From contig NZ_SOFL01000005.1 in the NCBI RefSeq assembly GCF_004402695.1, positions 335 through 64,334 on the forward strand: 64,000 nucleotides of DNA. The letters are read 5' to 3'. The notes under the pieces were generated by a model. It ran no database searches, was not told the origin of the DNA, and saw only the letters and a program-made list of their open reading frames with translations. Below are positions 24,358-33,156 of the stretch, in pieces (the stretch's first letter is position 1; every line of letters begins with the position of its first letter). The DNA comes from Cryobacterium adonitolivorans. Lineage in GTDB: Bacteria; Actinomycetota; Actinomycetes; Actinomycetales; Microbacteriaceae. The position numbers and the translations under genes were made by a program.

Positions 24358-25226
24358 CCGACTCTGCCCACCACTCTGCCAAAGAGCCCGCCGCCCTGCT
24401 CGGGCCGGCCGAGATCCGCGACCTCGCCGAGATGCTCGGGGTGAACCCGACCAAGAAGCTCGGCCAGAACTTCGTCATCGACCCCAACACCGTGCGGCGC
24501 ATCGTCAAGGTCGCCGCCGTGCAGCCCGATGAAACCGTGGTGGAGGTGGGCCCGGGGCTGGGTTCGCTCACCCTGGGGATCCTCGAGGCGGGCGCCGCCG
24601 TCGTGGCCGTCGAGATCGACGACCGCCTCGCCGAGCAGCTGCCGCTCACGGTGCAGCTGATGCAGCCCGGCGCCGCGCTCACCGTCATCCGTGCCGACGC
24701 GCTGAAAATCGCCGAACTGCCCGGTGACCCCACTCGCCTCGTGGCGAACCTGCCCTACAACGTGTCGGTGCCGGTGTTGCTGCACCTGCTCGAGCACTTC
24801 GCGTCCATCCACGCCGGTGTGGTGATGGTGCAGGCCGAGGTGGGCGAGCGCCTCGCCGCGACGCCGGGCTCGAAAATCTACGGCAGCCCCAGCGTCAAGG
24901 CCGCCTGGTACGGGCAGTTCCGCACCGCCGGAAAGGTCAGCCGGCAGGTGTTCTGGCCGGTCCCCAACGTCGACTCCATCCTCATCGCATTCGAACGGCG
25001 CACCGAGGCGCTCGAATCCGAGCAATTGCGCCTGGCGACGTTCGCCCTGGTGGACGGGGCCTTCCAGCAACGCCGCAAGATGCTGCGCCAGTCCCTGTCG
25101 GGCGTGCTCGGCGACTCGGCCCAGGCGACGGCGGTGCTCACCGCGGCCGGAATCGACCCTACCGAGCGCGGCGAGCAGCTCACCGTCCACGATTTCCTGG
25201 CCATCGCCCGATCCTGGCTGGCCTAG
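24354..25226 (+). CDS. rsmA: 16S rRNA (adenine1518/1519-N6)-dimethyltransferase
   Basis: The 290-residue KsgA-type enzyme dimethylates two adjacent adenines in helix 45 of 16S rRNA late in small-subunit assembly. Motifs are 'LGQNFVIDPNTVRRIV', SAM-binding 'VEVGPGLGSLTLGIL', 'VAVEIDDRLAEQL' and the catalytic 'NLPYNVSVPVLLHLL'. Its ATG overlaps the tatD stop. The ispE gene follows after 9 bp, and an internal -10 element lies over the rsmA stop codon. Confidence 0.96.
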   Translation: MTDSAHHSAKEPAALLGPAEIRDLAEMLGVNPTKKLGQNFVIDPNTVRRIVKVAAVQPDETVVEVGPGLGSLTLGILEAGAAVVAVEIDDRLAEQLPLTVQLMQPGAALTVIRADALKIAELPGDPTRLVANLPYNVSVPVLLHLLEHFASIHAGVVMVQAEVGERLAATPGSKIYGSPSVKAAWYGQFRTAGKVSRQVFWPVPNVDSILIAFERRTEALESEQLRLATFALVDGAFQQRRKMLRQSLSGVLGDSAQATAVLTAAGIDPTERGEQLTVHDFLAIARSWLA

Positions 25227-25229
25227 GTT
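25224..25229 (+). promoter_or_regulatory. -10 element (TAGGTT) of ispE over the rsmA stop
   Basis: TAGGTT includes the rsmA TAG stop codon and ends 6 nt before the ispE ATG. It could give ispE an extra, leaderless transcript inside the operon. The overlapping AGGA could instead serve as a closely spaced ribosome site. Confidence 0.4.
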
Positions 25230-25235
25230 AGGAAC

Positions 25236-26171
25236 ATGACCACCACGGCGACCTCACCGGTTGTGCATGCGCGGGCCCCGGGCAAAATCAACGTCTTCCT
25301 CAAAGTGGGTGCCGTGATGGACGACGGTTACCACGATCTCGCCACGGCGTTCCAGGCCGTCTCCCTCTACGAAGACGTTCGAGCCCGCGCCTCCGACGAC
25401 TTCAGCGTCGAATTCACCGGGTCTGTCGATTCGTCGGCCCTGGCCGTCGACGGCAGCAACCTCGCGATCAAGGCGGCCCGGGCGTTGGCCAGGGCCACCG
25501 GATTCGCCGGCGGGGTGCACCTCGAGATCGACAAGAACGTGCCCATCGCCGGCGGCATGGGCGGCGGCTCGGCGGATGCCGCGGCCACTCTGCTCGCCTG
25601 CGACGCGCTCTGGGGGACCGAGCTCAGCAAGGAGGAGCTGCTGAAGATCGCGGCAACCCTCGGCGCCGACGTGCCGTTCGCGTTCACCGGCGGCACCGCC
25701 ATCGGCACCGGTCGCGGCGACCAGCTGAGCCCCGCGCTGGCCAAGGGCACCTTCCACTGGGTGCTCGCCCTTGCCGAGTTCGGCATGTCGACACCCTCGG
25801 TGTACAGCGAGCTGGACCGGCACCGCACCCGGCACGCCCAGGACATCTTCCCCGCCCAGCAGCAGCCCACCGTGGACTCGGACGTGCTGCAGGCCCTGCG
25901 CGCGGGGGACCCGGCCATGCTCGCCGACACGATGCACAACGACCTGCAGGCCCCCGCGCTGCAGCTGGCGCCCGGCCTGGGCCGGGTGCTCGAACTCGGC
26001 GAGGCCAACGGAGCGCTGGCCGGCATCCTCTCGGGTTCCGGTCCCACCGTGGCGTTCCTGGTGCCCGACCTGGATGCCGGCCTCGAACTGACGGTGGCGC
26101 TCAGCGCCGCCCGGCTGAATGTGGTGCGCGCGACCGGCCCCGTGCACGGCGCCCGAATCCTCACCTCCTAG
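25236..26171 (+). CDS. ispE: 4-diphosphocytidyl-2-C-methyl-D-erythritol kinase
   Basis: The 311-residue GHMP kinase phosphorylates CDP-ME in the MEP isoprenoid pathway. It has '[12 protein letters not shown]', the glycine-rich ATP loop '[17 protein letters not shown]' and the C-terminal '[14 protein letters not shown]'. The order tatD-rsmA-ispE followed by an ABC-F gene is the usual actinobacterial neighbourhood. It is cytosolic. Confidence 0.96.
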   Translation: MTTTATSPVVHARAPGKINVFLKVGAVMDDGYHDLATAFQAVSLYEDVRARASDDFSVEFTGSVDSSALAVDGSNLAIKAARALARATGFAGGVHLEIDKNVPIAGGMGGGSADAAATLLACDALWGTELSKEELLKIAATLGADVPFAFTGGTAIGTGRGDQLSPALAKGTFHWVLALAEFGMSTPSVYSELDRHRTRHAQDIFPAQQQPTVDSDVLQALRAGDPAMLADTMHNDLQAPALQLAPGLGRVLELGEANGALAGILSGSGPTVAFLVPDLDAGLELTVALSAARLNVVRATGPVHGARILTS

Positions 26172-26228
26172 CCGTACGCAGCGGGCACCGTCGCCGACGA
26201 GGCGGTCAGGGCTCTCAGCTGCGGGGGA

Positions 26229-26234
26229 TAGGCT
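26229..26234 (+). promoter_or_regulatory. -10 element (TAGGCT) of the ABC-F gene
   Basis: TAGGCT ends 8 nt before the ATG at 26243 and no ribosome site is visible. This is one of the series of apparent leaderless starts in the window. Confidence 0.5.
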
Positions 26235-26242
26235 CGAACCCT

Positions 26243-28048
26243 ATGGCACATTTGCTCGGGGCCGAGTCCCTGCACCTCGAATTTCCCACCCGCGTCATCT
26301 TCGACAGCGTCACCGCCGGACTGAACGAGGGTGACCGCATTGGCATCGTCGGCCGCAACGGCGACGGCAAGTCCACCCTCCTGCGCCTGCTCGCCGGCCG
26401 CATGGAGCCCGATTCCGGCCGGGTGACCCGCCGACGCGGCGTCACCATCGGCGTGCTCGACCAGTCCGACGACCTCGTCAACGGCCAGACCGTGGGTCAC
26501 ACCATCGTCGGCGGCATCGACGAGCACGTCTGGGCGGGCGACTCGAAGGTGCGCGACGTCATCGCCGGCCTCGTGCGCGACATCCCCTGGGACACCCTCG
26601 TCGACGACCTCTCCGGTGGCCAGCGCCGCCGGGTGGCCCTCGCCCAGGTTCTCATCGGCGACCACGACGTGGTCTTCCTCGATGAGCCCACCAACCACCT
26701 CGACGTTGAGGGCATCTCCTGGTTGGCCGGCCACCTCAAGAACCGGTGGGCCCAGAACTCCGGCGGCCTCGTGGTCGTCACCCACGACAGGTGGTTCCTC
26801 GACGAGGTCTGCAACATGACCTGGGAGGTGCATGACCGCCTGATCGAACCGTTCGAGGGTGGTTACGCCGCCTACATCCTGCAGCGTGTCGAGCGCGACC
26901 GGATGAGCAGCGTGATGGAGGGCAAGCGCCAGAACCTGATGAAGAAGGAACTGGCCTGGCTCCGCCGCGGCGCGCCCGCCCGCACCGCCAAGCCCAAGTT
27001 CCGCATCGACGCCGCCAACGAACTGATCGAGAACGAGCCGCCGCCCCGCGACACCGTGTCGATGCAGTCGATGGCCATGCAGCGCCTCGGCAAGGACGTC
27101 GTCGACCTCGTCGACGTCTCCGTCGCCTTCGGCGAGAAGACCGTGCTCAACAAGGTGACCTGGCTGATCGCGCCGGGCGAGCGCACCGGCATCCTCGGCG
27201 TCAACGGCGCCGGCAAGTCGACCCTGCTCAACCTCGTGGCCGGCACCCTCGCGCCCGACAGCGGCAAGGTCAAGCGCGGCAAGACCATCAAGGTCGCCGT
27301 TCTCACCCAGCAGCTGTTCGAGCTCGACGACATCCGCAACGACAGGGTCAGCGACGTCATCGCCCGCCAGCGCACCTCGTACATGGCCGGCGGCAAGGAG
27401 ATCACGCCCGGCCAGATGCTCGAGCGCATGGGCTTCATGAGCGCCCAGCTCTCCACTCAGGTCAAGGACCTCTCCGGTGGGCAGAAGCGCCGCCTGCAGC
27501 TGCTGCTGATAGTGCTGGACGAGCCGAACGTGCTCATCCTCGACGAGCCCACCAATGACCTGGACACCGACATGCTCGCGGCCATGGAAGACCTGCTGGA
27601 CTCCTTCCCCGGCACGCTGCTCGTGGTCTCGCACGACCGCTACCTGATCGAGCGTGTCACCGACAACCAGTACGCGGTCTCCGACGGCGGCTTCCACCAC
27701 CTGCCCGGCGGTGTCGACCAGTACCTCGAGCTGCGTAAGCGCCAGGTCGCCGGCGGCGCCTTCACGGCGGATGCGGCGTCGCCGACGTCCGCCACGGTCA
27801 AGGGCTCCGGCAAGCCGGCCCTCGGCGGCGCCGAGCTGCGCAATGCGCAGAAAGAGCTCGCCTCCATCGACCGCAAGGTCGCCAAGCAGCAGGCCAAAAT
27901 CAAGGAACTGCACAACACCCTCGCCGCGCACGACCAGAGTGACTACGCGGGCCTGGGCACGCTCACCGCCGAGGTCGCCGCGGCCGAGGACGCCGTCGCC
28001 GGCTTCGAAACCCGCTGGGTGGAACTCTCGGTGCTGCTCGAAAAGTGA
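26243..28048 (+). CDS. ABC-F family ATPase
   Basis: The 601-residue protein has two ABC ATPase domains and no transmembrane segments. Walker A motifs are 'GRNGDGKST' and 'GVNGAGKST', signatures 'LSGGQRRR' and 'LSGGQKRR', and Walker B regions 'VVFLDEPTNHLD' and 'VLILDEPTNDLD'. The interdomain linker is charged and helical (residues about 210-275) and a C-terminal coiled coil follows (about 535-600). ABC-F proteins act on the ribosome in translation control or antibiotic protection. This housekeeping position after ispE suggests a translation factor, but the subfamily is uncertain. Confidence 0.92.
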   Translation: MAHLLGAESLHLEFPTRVIFDSVTAGLNEGDRIGIVGRNGDGKSTLLRLLAGRMEPDSGRVTRRRGVTIGVLDQSDDLVNGQTVGHTIVGGIDEHVWAGDSKVRDVIAGLVRDIPWDTLVDDLSGGQRRRVALAQVLIGDHDVVFLDEPTNHLDVEGISWLAGHLKNRWAQNSGGLVVVTHDRWFLDEVCNMTWEVHDRLIEPFEGGYAAYILQRVERDRMSSVMEGKRQNLMKKELAWLRRGAPARTAKPKFRIDAANELIENEPPPRDTVSMQSMAMQRLGKDVVDLVDVSVAFGEKTVLNKVTWLIAPGERTGILGVNGAGKSTLLNLVAGTLAPDSGKVKRGKTIKVAVLTQQLFELDDIRNDRVSDVIARQRTSYMAGGKEITPGQMLERMGFMSAQLSTQVKDLSGGQKRRLQLLLIVLDEPNVLILDEPTNDLDTDMLAAMEDLLDSFPGTLLVVSHDRYLIERVTDNQYAVSDGGFHHLPGGVDQYLELRKRQVAGGAFTADAASPTSATVKGSGKPALGGAELRNAQKELASIDRKVAKQQAKIKELHNTLAAHDQSDYAGLGTLTAEVAAAEDAVAGFETRWVELSVLLEK

Positions 28049-28213
28049 GTCAACAGTTTCACCACCGGCACCCCCGGTTGCTCGACCCGCCGCCGAGCTC
28101 GCAGATTCTGTGACTGGGCGGCTTTCGTCGAAGTATCTGTGACGTTCCGTGTCCGAGCGGCGCACGGCGTGACCGAGCTGCGACTACCGTAGAAGAGTGC
28201 CACGCGACGCTGC

Positions 28214-28254
28214 GGCACAGAATCCCCACGCGTTGACCCGTGGTTGCCTGTGCC
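28214..28254 (+). promoter_or_regulatory. Structured leader hairpin upstream of metQ
   Basis: The outer stem GGCACAG/CTGTGCC (28214-28220 with 28248-28254) encloses an internal loop, the inner stem CCACG/CGTGG (28226-28230 with 28239-28243) and an 8-nt loop. It lies about 90 nt before the metQ GTG in the 297-bp gap after the ABC-F gene. Methionine importers are often riboswitch-controlled, but I cannot match this to a known SAM riboswitch core. A cis-regulatory role is inference. Confidence 0.35.
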
Positions 28255-28345
28255 TGAAACGACTGTGTCGTGTGCGACGCCACCGCCTGCACCGGGCGGA
28301 TGCCAGACCAGAGCGACAACGACACGAAACGTGGAGATCAGCAGC

Positions 28346-29251
28346 GTGAAGAACAGCAGCCTCAAGAACAGCAGCCTGAAGAAGAGCCTCCTGGCCGCCC
28401 TGGCGCTCGGCGCCAGCGTGACCCTGCTCGCCGGCTGCGCCGGTGGCGCCGGCGGCGACGACGAGACCGTGAAGATCGGTGTCGTCGGGGCCAGCGACCC
28501 CTACTGGGCCGACTACACCGAGGCTGCCGCCGAAGAGGGCATCACCGTCGAGGTCGTCGACTTCGCCGACTACAACCAGCCCAACCCGGCCCTGACCAAC
28601 GGCGACATCGACATCAACCAGTTCCAGCATCTGGTCTACCTGGCCGACTACAACGTCTCCAGCGGCGAAGACCTCACGCCCGTCGGCGCGACGGCCATCT
28701 ACCCGCTCGGCCTGTACTCCACCAAGGTCACCGACGTGGCGGACCTGGGCAAGGGCGACACGGTGGCCGTGCCCAACGACGCCAGCAACCTGGCCCGCGC
28801 GCTGCTCGTGCTGCAGAGCGCTGACCTGCTGACCCTCAAGGACGGCGGCACGATCTTCTCCACCCTCGACGACGTCGACACCGAGAAGTCCCTCGTCACC
28901 GTCACCGCGCTCGAGCCCTCCCTCACCGCGACGTCGCTGCCCGACGTGGATGCCGCGATCATCAACAACGACTTCGTGGAGAAGGCCGGCCTCAAGTTCG
29001 AGGACGCCCTCATCAAGGACGACCCCTCCGACGAGTCCGCACTGCCGTACGTGAACGTGTTCGCCGTGCGCGCCGAAGACAAGGACAACGAGACCTACGC
29101 CAAGCTCGTCGACATCTTCCAGACCACGACGGCCGTCACCGACGGCCTGCTCGAGGTCTCCGGCAACTCCGCGGTCCTGGCCACCACGCCGCCCGCCGAC
29201 CTCCAGTCCGCGCTGGCCACGGTCGAGAAGGACACCGCAGCCCAGAAGTAA
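28346..29251 (+). CDS. metQ: MetQ/NlpA-family methionine-binding lipoprotein
   Basis: The 301-residue solute-binding lipoprotein has a signal peptide with basic 'KKSLL' and lipobox 'LLAGC', then the NlpA fold ('VKIGVVGASDPYWADY', 'EVVDFADYNQPNPALTNGDIDINQFQH', 'GDTVAVPNDASNLARALL'). GTG 28346 is chosen because GGAGA lies 9 nt upstream. It follows the N-terminal repetition 'KNSSLKNSSLKKS', encoded by near-tandem AAGAACAGCAGCCTC units. It delivers methionine to MetNI, encoded downstream past an intergenic hairpin. Confidence 0.93.
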   Translation: MKNSSLKNSSLKKSLLAALALGASVTLLAGCAGGAGGDDETVKIGVVGASDPYWADYTEAAAEEGITVEVVDFADYNQPNPALTNGDIDINQFQHLVYLADYNVSSGEDLTPVGATAIYPLGLYSTKVTDVADLGKGDTVAVPNDASNLARALLVLQSADLLTLKDGGTIFSTLDDVDTEKSLVTVTALEPSLTATSLPDVDAAIINNDFVEKAGLKFEDALIKDDPSDESALPYVNVFAVRAEDKDNETYAKLVDIFQTTTAVTDGLLEVSGNSAVLATTPPADLQSALATVEKDTAAQK

Positions 29252-29260
29252 GCATTTCCC

Positions 29261-29298
29261 GGCCGGCCGCCCCTCCCCGTGAGGCGCGGCCGGCCTTT
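29261..29298 (+). terminator. Intergenic attenuator hairpin between metQ and metN
   Basis: GGCCGGCCGC (29261-29270) pairs perfectly with GCGGCCGGCC (29286-29295), followed by TTT. A partial terminator here would give more binding protein than membrane transporter, as is common in such operons. Confidence 0.6.
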
Positions 29299-29322
29299 CC
29301 CCGTTCCAACCGAAGGATCTGC

Positions 29323-30363
29323 ATGACCGCTCAAACCCCACTCGTGGAACTCCGCAACGTCAGCAAGGTGTACCCGGCCACCGTCAAGGGCGCCCCGGAT
29401 GTGACGGCGATCGACGACGTGAGCATCAGCATCGACGCCGGCGACGTCTACGGCATCATCGGCTACTCCGGTGCGGGCAAGAGCACCCTGGTGCGTCTGG
29501 TGAACGTGCTCGAGCGGTCAACCGCCGGCCAGATCTTCATCGACGGCCGGGACGTCGCCCAGCTGCCCGAACGCGACCTGAGGCCGGTGCGACTGGGCAT
29601 CGGCATGATCTTCCAGCAGTTCAACCTGCTGAACTCCCGCACCGTCGCCCGCAACGTGGCGTACCCGCTCGAGGTGGCCGGCCGCGACAAGGCCGAACGC
29701 ACGAAGCGTGTCGCCGAGATGCTCGACTTCGTGGGACTGGCCGACAAGGCCGGCGCCTACCCAGACCAGCTCTCCGGCGGGCAGAAGCAGCGGGTGGGCA
29801 TCGCCCGCGCCCTGGCCTCGTCGCCGGCGCTGCTGCTGGCCGATGAGGCCACCAGCGCCCTCGACCCCGAGACCACCAACGAAGTGCTCGAACTCCTCAA
29901 GCGGGTCAACCGCGAGTTCGGCGTCACCATCATCGTCATCACCCACGAAATGGATGTCATCCAGACGCTGGCCACCAAGGTCGCCGTGATGGACCAGGGC
30001 CGCATCATCGAGCGCGGCGATGTGTTCGACGTGTTCTCGAACCCGCAGCAGGCCGCATCCGCGCGCTTCGTCTCGACCGTGGTGAAGGGGCTGCCGTCCA
30101 GGCCCGAGCTGGAGGTGCTCCGCGGCCGGCACAGCGGCCGCATCGTGACCCTCGCGTTCCGCAGCGACACGGTAGACCAAACCCAGGTGTTCGGCGAACT
30201 GTCCCGCGACGGGATCGCCTTCCAGGTCGTCTACGGCGGCATCAACGAAATCCAGGGGCGCCCGTTCGGGCACCTCACCCTCGCGCTGACCGGCGACGAC
30301 GTGACCATCGACGCCGCACTCGACCGGGTGCGCGCGCTCACGACAGTCACCGAGGTGCGCTGA
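29323..30363 (+). CDS. metN: Methionine ABC importer ATPase
   Basis: The 346-residue protein has an N-terminal ABC ATPase domain with Walker A 'GYSGAGKST', signature 'LSGGQKQR' and Walker B 'LLLADEATSALDPETTNEVL'. A C-terminal NIL domain (residues about 265-346) follows; in MetN it binds methionine and inhibits transport. The start ATG follows GAAGGAT. The metI gene starts 2 nt after the stop. Confidence 0.95.
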   Translation: MTAQTPLVELRNVSKVYPATVKGAPDVTAIDDVSISIDAGDVYGIIGYSGAGKSTLVRLVNVLERSTAGQIFIDGRDVAQLPERDLRPVRLGIGMIFQQFNLLNSRTVARNVAYPLEVAGRDKAERTKRVAEMLDFVGLADKAGAYPDQLSGGQKQRVGIARALASSPALLLADEATSALDPETTNEVLELLKRVNREFGVTIIVITHEMDVIQTLATKVAVMDQGRIIERGDVFDVFSNPQQAASARFVSTVVKGLPSRPELEVLRGRHSGRIVTLAFRSDTVDQTQVFGELSRDGIAFQVVYGGINEIQGRPFGHLTLALTGDDVTIDAALDRVRALTTVTEVR

Positions 30364-30365
30364 CC

Positions 30366-31025
30366 ATGGACGGACTCATCACTCTTCTGCCCCAACTGTG
30401 GGTAGCCGCATGGGAGACCCTGTACATCGTGGGCCTCACCCTGCTCCTCGGCGGGTTCGGCGGCCTGATCGCTGGCCTTGGCCTCTACCTCACCCGGGCG
30501 GGCAGCATCCTGGCCAACCGGCCCGTGTTCGGCGTGCTCAACGTTCTCGTGAACACCATTAGGCCCATCCCGTTCATCATCTTCCTGGCCGCCGTGCAAC
30601 CGCTCACCCGCGCCGTGGTGGGCACCGGTATCGGCAACAACGCCATGATCTTCACGATCGCCCTCGCGGCGATGTTCGCGATGGCGCGCATCGTGGAGCA
30701 GAACCTGCTCACCGTGACGCCCGGCGTGATCGAAGCGGCCCGCAGCGTCGGCGCCGGGCCCGTGCGCATCATCTTCACTGTGCTGCTGCCCGAGGCGTTG
30801 GGCCCGCTGATCCTGGGCTACACGTTCATCTTCGTGGCGCTGGTGGACATGTCAGCGGTTGCCGGCTACGTCGGCGGCGGCGGCCTGGGCGCGTTCGCGC
30901 TGCTCTACGGTTGGCGCCAGTTCGACCCCGTCGTCACCTGGGCCGCCGTGCTGCTGATCATCATCTTCGTGCAGGTTGTGCAGTTCCTCGGCAACCGGCT
31001 GGCCCGCAAGGCCCTGCGCCGCTGA
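30366..31025 (+). CDS. metI: Methionine ABC importer permease
   Basis: The 219-residue permease has about five transmembrane helices. The ATPase-docking loop is 'EAARSVGAGPVRIIFTVLLPEALGPLI'-like, and family sequence 'NTIRPIPFIIFLAAVQPLTRAVVGTGIG' precedes it. It pairs with MetN and MetQ to import L- and D-methionine. The stop is 3 nt from the convergent MarR-type gene, with no obvious terminator between. Confidence 0.95.
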   Translation: MDGLITLLPQLWVAAWETLYIVGLTLLLGGFGGLIAGLGLYLTRAGSILANRPVFGVLNVLVNTIRPIPFIIFLAAVQPLTRAVVGTGIGNNAMIFTIALAAMFAMARIVEQNLLTVTPGVIEAARSVGAGPVRIIFTVLLPEALGPLILGYTFIFVALVDMSAVAGYVGGGGLGAFALLYGWRQFDPVVTWAAVLLIIIFVQVVQFLGNRLARKALRR

Positions 31026-31028
31026 GCG

Positions 31029-31520
31029 CTAGTCGAAGTCCAGGCTGAGGCGGCGGAGGAGCGCGGCCAGCCGCTCCTGGTCGGCGGCCGGCAGGCTGGC
31101 CAGCAGGGCGGCCTCGGCGTCGACCAAGCGGGTGATGGCGGCATCCACCCGGGTCAGGCCGCCCGCGGTCATGCCCACGAAGATGCCGCGGCCGTCGTTG
31201 GGGTCGGTGCGCCGGGTGACCAGGCCGCGCTCGACCAGCCTGTCGATTCGGTTGGTCATGGTGCCGCTGGAGACCAGGGTCTGCTGCAGCAGCAGCTTCG
31301 GGCTCAGCTCGAACGGGGCGCCGGCCCGGCGGAGCGCCGACAGCACGTCGAATTCCCAGGAGTCCAGCTCCGAGCGGGAGAAGGCGGTGCGGCGGGCGCG
31401 GTCCAGGTGCTTGCTCAGCCGGGCGACGCGGGAGAAAACCTGAAGGGGAGCAAAATCCAGGTCAGGGCGCTCCCGCAACCACGCATCAACGATCCGGTCG
31501 ACTTCGTCATTGGCAGGCAT
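31029..31520 (-). CDS. MarR-family transcriptional regulator
   Basis: The 163-residue winged-helix protein carries 'LDSWEFDVLSALRRAGAPFELSPKLLLQQTLVSSGTMTNRIDRLVERGLVTR' followed by the wing 'DPNDGRGIFVGMTAGG'. The start is ATG 31520; the frame is open much further upstream but without family sequence. It is convergent with metI and divergent from tRNA-Gln-glmU. MarR proteins usually repress a nearby efflux or detoxification gene; no such gene is adjacent, so the target is unknown. Confidence 0.88.
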   Translation of the reverse strand: MPANDEVDRIVDAWLRERPDLDFAPLQVFSRVARLSKHLDRARRTAFSRSELDSWEFDVLSALRRAGAPFELSPKLLLQQTLVSSGTMTNRIDRLVERGLVTRRTDPNDGRGIFVGMTAGGLTRVDAAITRLVDAEAALLASLPAADQERLAALLRRLSLDFD

Positions 31521-31624
31521 CCGTCCATTATCCGGTTTTCGAAGACGCCGGAAACCGCAGATGACGCACGGGTGCCCGCGCATCTGGCAGACTTGACTCC
31601 GTTGCCCGGCCCAGGTCGAAGCAA

Positions 31625-31696
31625 TCCGCCGTGGTGTAATGGCAGCACGACAGCCTTTGGAGCTGTTAGGTCTAGGTTCGAGTCCTGGCGGCGGAG
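31625..31696 (+). tRNA. tRNA-Gln (anticodon TTG)
   Basis: The acceptor arms TCCGCCG (31625-31631) and CGGCGGA (31689-31695) pair perfectly. The anticodon arm is ACAGC-CTTTGGA-GCTGT with TTG at loop positions 34-36. The T-arm contains GGTTCGAGTCC. CCA is not encoded. It lies 33 bp upstream of glmU on the same strand. Confidence 0.95.
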
Positions 31697-31728
31697 CTCT
31701 TGTGTGAGAACCCGTTGAGAGGACCCCC

Positions 31729-33156
31729 GTGACCGATTCCCGCCTCGCCATCATCGTGCTGGCCGCCGGCCAGGGCACCCGCATGAAGTCCAGCCTGCCC
31801 AAGCTCATGCATCCGCTGGCCGGACTGCCGATCATCAGCCACGTTCTCGCCACGGCCAGGGCACTGGATGCCGCGCACGTGATCACGGTGCTCCGGCACG
31901 AGCGGGAGCGCCTCGCCGAGCTCGTCGCCTTCGACCTGCCGGAGAGCCTGCTCGTCGACCAGGACGAGGTTCCCGGCACCGGCCGTGCCGTGCAGCAGGC
32001 CGTCGACTCTCTGCCGGCCGACTTCGACGGTGATGTGCTCGTGATCAGCGGTGACGTGCCGCTGCTGAACGCCGCCACCCTGGCCAACTTCATCGAGGCG
32101 CACCGCGAACGCGCCGAGGTGGCCGCCACCGTGCTCTCGGCGTTCCCGACCGACGTCACCGGCTACGGCCGCATCATCCGTGGGGACGACGGCAGCTTCG
32201 ACCGGATCGTGGAGCACAAGGACGCCAGCGACGACGAACGCGCCGTTGACGAGATCAACGCCGGCGTCTACGTCTTCGGTCTGAGCGCACTGCGCGACCA
32301 GCTGGCCAGCCTCACGACCGACAACGTGCAGGGCGAGAAGTACCTCACCGACGTGATCGGGCTGCTCCGCGCCGCCGGGTCAGAGGTGCGGGCCGTGCCG
32401 GTGGCGGATGCCTGGCTCGTCGCCGGCATCAACGACCGGGCCCAGCTCAGCGACACCGCCGCCAAGCTCAACGCCGTCATCGTGCGGGGCTGGCAGCTGG
32501 CCGGCGTGACCGTGCAGGACCCGGCCACCACCTGGATCGACCTCAAGGCCACGCTCGCGAACGACGTGACGCTGCTGCCCGGCACCCAGATCCTCGGCTC
32601 CACCACGGTGGCCACCGGCGCGATCATCGGCCCGGACACCACCCTGCTGGACTGCGAGATCGGCGAGGGGGCCACGGTCAAGCGCACCGACGGCACACTC
32701 GCGGTCATCGGCGTCGGCGCCACCGTCGGCCCGTTCGCCTACCTGCGTCCGGGCACCTGGCTGGGCGCAGACGGCAAGATCGGCACCTTCGTGGAGACCA
32801 AGAACGCCGTCATCGGCGAGGGCAGCAAGGTGCCGCACCTTAGCTACGTCGGCGACGCCACGGTCGGGGTGCACTCCAACATCGGCGCGGGTACGATCTT
32901 CGCGAATTACGACGGAGTGACCAAGAACCCATCGGTGATCGGGTCGCATGTGCGCACCGGGTCGCACAACGTGTTCGTCGCGCCGATTAGAATTGGTGAC
33001 GGAGCCTACACGGGCGCCGGCACCGTGGTCCGTAAGGACGTGCAGGCCGGGGCGCTCGCGATCAACGTGGCTCCGCAACGCAATATGGTCGGTTGGGTAG
33101 AGACCAACAGGCCGGGAACAGACGCGGCGACAGCCGCGTCACAGAGCGGAGACTAG
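31729..33156 (+). CDS. glmU: Bifunctional GlcNAc-1-P uridyltransferase / glucosamine-1-P acetyltransferase
   Basis: The 475-residue protein makes UDP-GlcNAc for peptidoglycan. The N-terminal pyrophosphorylase domain has 'LAAGQGTRMKSSLPKLMHPLAG' and 'VLVISGDVPLL'. The C-terminal left-handed beta-helix acetyltransferase domain has hexapeptide repeats and 'GTFVETKNAVIGEGSKVPHLSYVGD'-type sequence. The GTG at 31729 has GAGAGGA upstream. The prs gene begins immediately after the stop. Confidence 0.96.
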   Translation: MTDSRLAIIVLAAGQGTRMKSSLPKLMHPLAGLPIISHVLATARALDAAHVITVLRHERERLAELVAFDLPESLLVDQDEVPGTGRAVQQAVDSLPADFDGDVLVISGDVPLLNAATLANFIEAHRERAEVAATVLSAFPTDVTGYGRIIRGDDGSFDRIVEHKDASDDERAVDEINAGVYVFGLSALRDQLASLTTDNVQGEKYLTDVIGLLRAAGSEVRAVPVADAWLVAGINDRAQLSDTAAKLNAVIVRGWQLAGVTVQDPATTWIDLKATLANDVTLLPGTQILGSTTVATGAIIGPDTTLLDCEIGEGATVKRTDGTLAVIGVGATVGPFAYLRPGTWLGADGKIGTFVETKNAVIGEGSKVPHLSYVGDATVGVHSNIGAGTIFANYDGVTKNPSVIGSHVRTGSHNVFVAPIRIGDGAYTGAGTVVRKDVQAGALAINVAPQRNMVGWVETNRPGTDAATAASQSGD

